Made by a program: the position numbers and the translations under genes. The notes below the pieces were generated by a model that saw only the letters and a list, made by a program, of their open reading frames with translations, did not search any database and was not told where the DNA came from. A stretch of DNA of 62,054 nt, from assembly GCA_002450015.1 (NCBI GenBank), contig DJYG01000013.1, positions 1-62,054 of the forward strand, given 5' to 3'. Origin of the DNA: Cyanobacteria bacterium UBA6984 (GTDB lineage: Bacteria; Cyanobacteriota; Vampirovibrionia; Gastranaerophilales; Gastranaerophilaceae). Of the stretch, positions 61,591 to 62,054 are shown piece after piece. Position 1 is the stretch's first letter, and every line of letters begins with the position of its first letter.

Positions 61591-62054
61591 ACCTATAACT
61601 ATAATAAGACACACCAAAACATTATTTTATTTTACCATAGCAAATATCATTATATGCATAATACAACTACATATTGTCTTAACTGTGTAAATTATGTTAC
61701 AGACATAAACACAAAAGACCTGTTTTGGTAAAGGATTTTTGAAAAAGCACTATGAGTGAACAGTAATGAGTAAACTGTGACCTGTAAATAGTGACTTTAA
61801 CAGGTAAATTGGGTAAAACCCAATAAAACTTTCAAACCAGTAACATAAACCCGTCATTCTGAGGACGTAGTCCGAAGAATCTAGCGGATTTTCGACTCTG
61901 CCGAATAAAACGATTAAGTATCGTTTTATGAGAGGATGTGAAACGAACGTAAGTGAGTGAAACCCGTAGGAGCAACAGGCGATTGCGAAGTTACTAAAAT
62001 TGCGATAGCAATTTATACGAGCAACAAGCCGGTGCGTACCCGAATAATCCAAGA
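61591..62054. repeat. Gene-free right end with palindrome-rich repeat element
   Basis: There is no credible gene after rplT. An element from about 61849 to the window end starts CGTCATTCTGAGGACGTAGT and continues with AGCGGATTTT (61883-61892) and ends CGAATAATCCAAGA. These ends match the repeats at 327-698 (AGCGGATTT on the complement and AATCCAAGA), but the middle differs and is longer. It contains hairpins ATAAAACGAT/ATCGTTTTAT (61905-61929) and AAATTGC/GCAATTT (61997-62014). An inverted TTGGGT-AAA-ACCCAA lies at 61809-61823. It resembles an intergenic short repeat; the window cuts it off. Confidence 0.5.

Noticed and set aside
61750..62052. A 100-codon minus-strand frame at the right end
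   Set aside because: It lies wholly in palindrome-rich repeat DNA, with no ribosome site and no sensible composition.

Overview
The window looks like a chromosome segment of a Gram-negative, anaerobic member of the non-photosynthetic cyanobacterial sister clade (Vampirovibrionia/Melainabacteria, probably the gut order Gastranaerophilales). This is an inference. It rests on the strong AT bias, the standard genetic code with TGA used as a stop, outer-membrane-type proteins (a secretin, two long AsmA-like proteins), a superoxide reductase, a GH57/DUF3536 enzyme, and small lineage-type proteins beginning MTVNFGM..NPYMT. I see no tRNA, rRNA, CRISPR array, prophage or intact insertion sequence. Short repeat clusters lie near both ends (about 327-698 and 61849-62054).

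Layout. 1-768: the tail of an unknown coiled-coil-like protein, its terminator and a tandem repeat patch. 769-6810: an AsmA-like protein and TsaD on the minus strand, diverging from ObgE through a 26-bp perfect palindrome that holds both start codons and overlapping TATAAT boxes. 6767-11099: surface-carbohydrate genes (GH105-like hydrolase, GT8 transferase, MFS transporter, sugar-nucleotide epimerase). 11224-17080: UvrB, acyl-ACP thioesterase, endonuclease IV-like protein, formyltransferase and MetK. 17264-18397: a protein made of what appear to be four tandem GntR-type winged helices. 18394-24939: RNA and translation genes (TrmD, RimM, a zinc-ribbon protein with a long GGY/RG-rich region, Dtd, RlmN), a Maf-type glycosyltransferase and a YkgJ-type cysteine-cluster protein. 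25026-27060: superoxide reductase and two tandem paralogues of unknown function with duplicated control regions.

27354-37653: TPR proteins, a resolvase-like/HDOD fusion, a GAF-GGDEF cyclase, TsaE, TsaB, GH57/DUF3536, a secreted OB-fold-like protein and a U32-like protein. 37826-44160: a compact pilus/type II secretion operon (GspC/PilP-like, secretin, PilB/GspE, PilC/GspF). It is followed by a small protein, an SDR, a methyltransferase and a two-component pair with a REC / degenerate GGDEF / REC regulator. 48283-53576: a TMEM43-family membrane protein, two small exported proteins, an RTX protein with a C39-like cysteine-protease domain and a second YkgJ protein. 53577-62054: a WG-repeat protein, a second AsmA-like protein, a SIMPL protein, an amidase, a HAD phosphatase, ribosomal proteins L35 and L20, and terminal repeats.

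Three themes recur. First, many genes lack a Shine-Dalgarno sequence and instead have a -10 box exactly 6 nt before ATG, which predicts leaderless mRNAs; several also have a -35 at 17 bp. Second, three of the four bacterial t6A genes (tsaD, tsaE, tsaB) and several other translation genes are present. Third, c-di-GMP and two-component genes flank the pilus operon, so surface behaviour is probably regulated from these loci.
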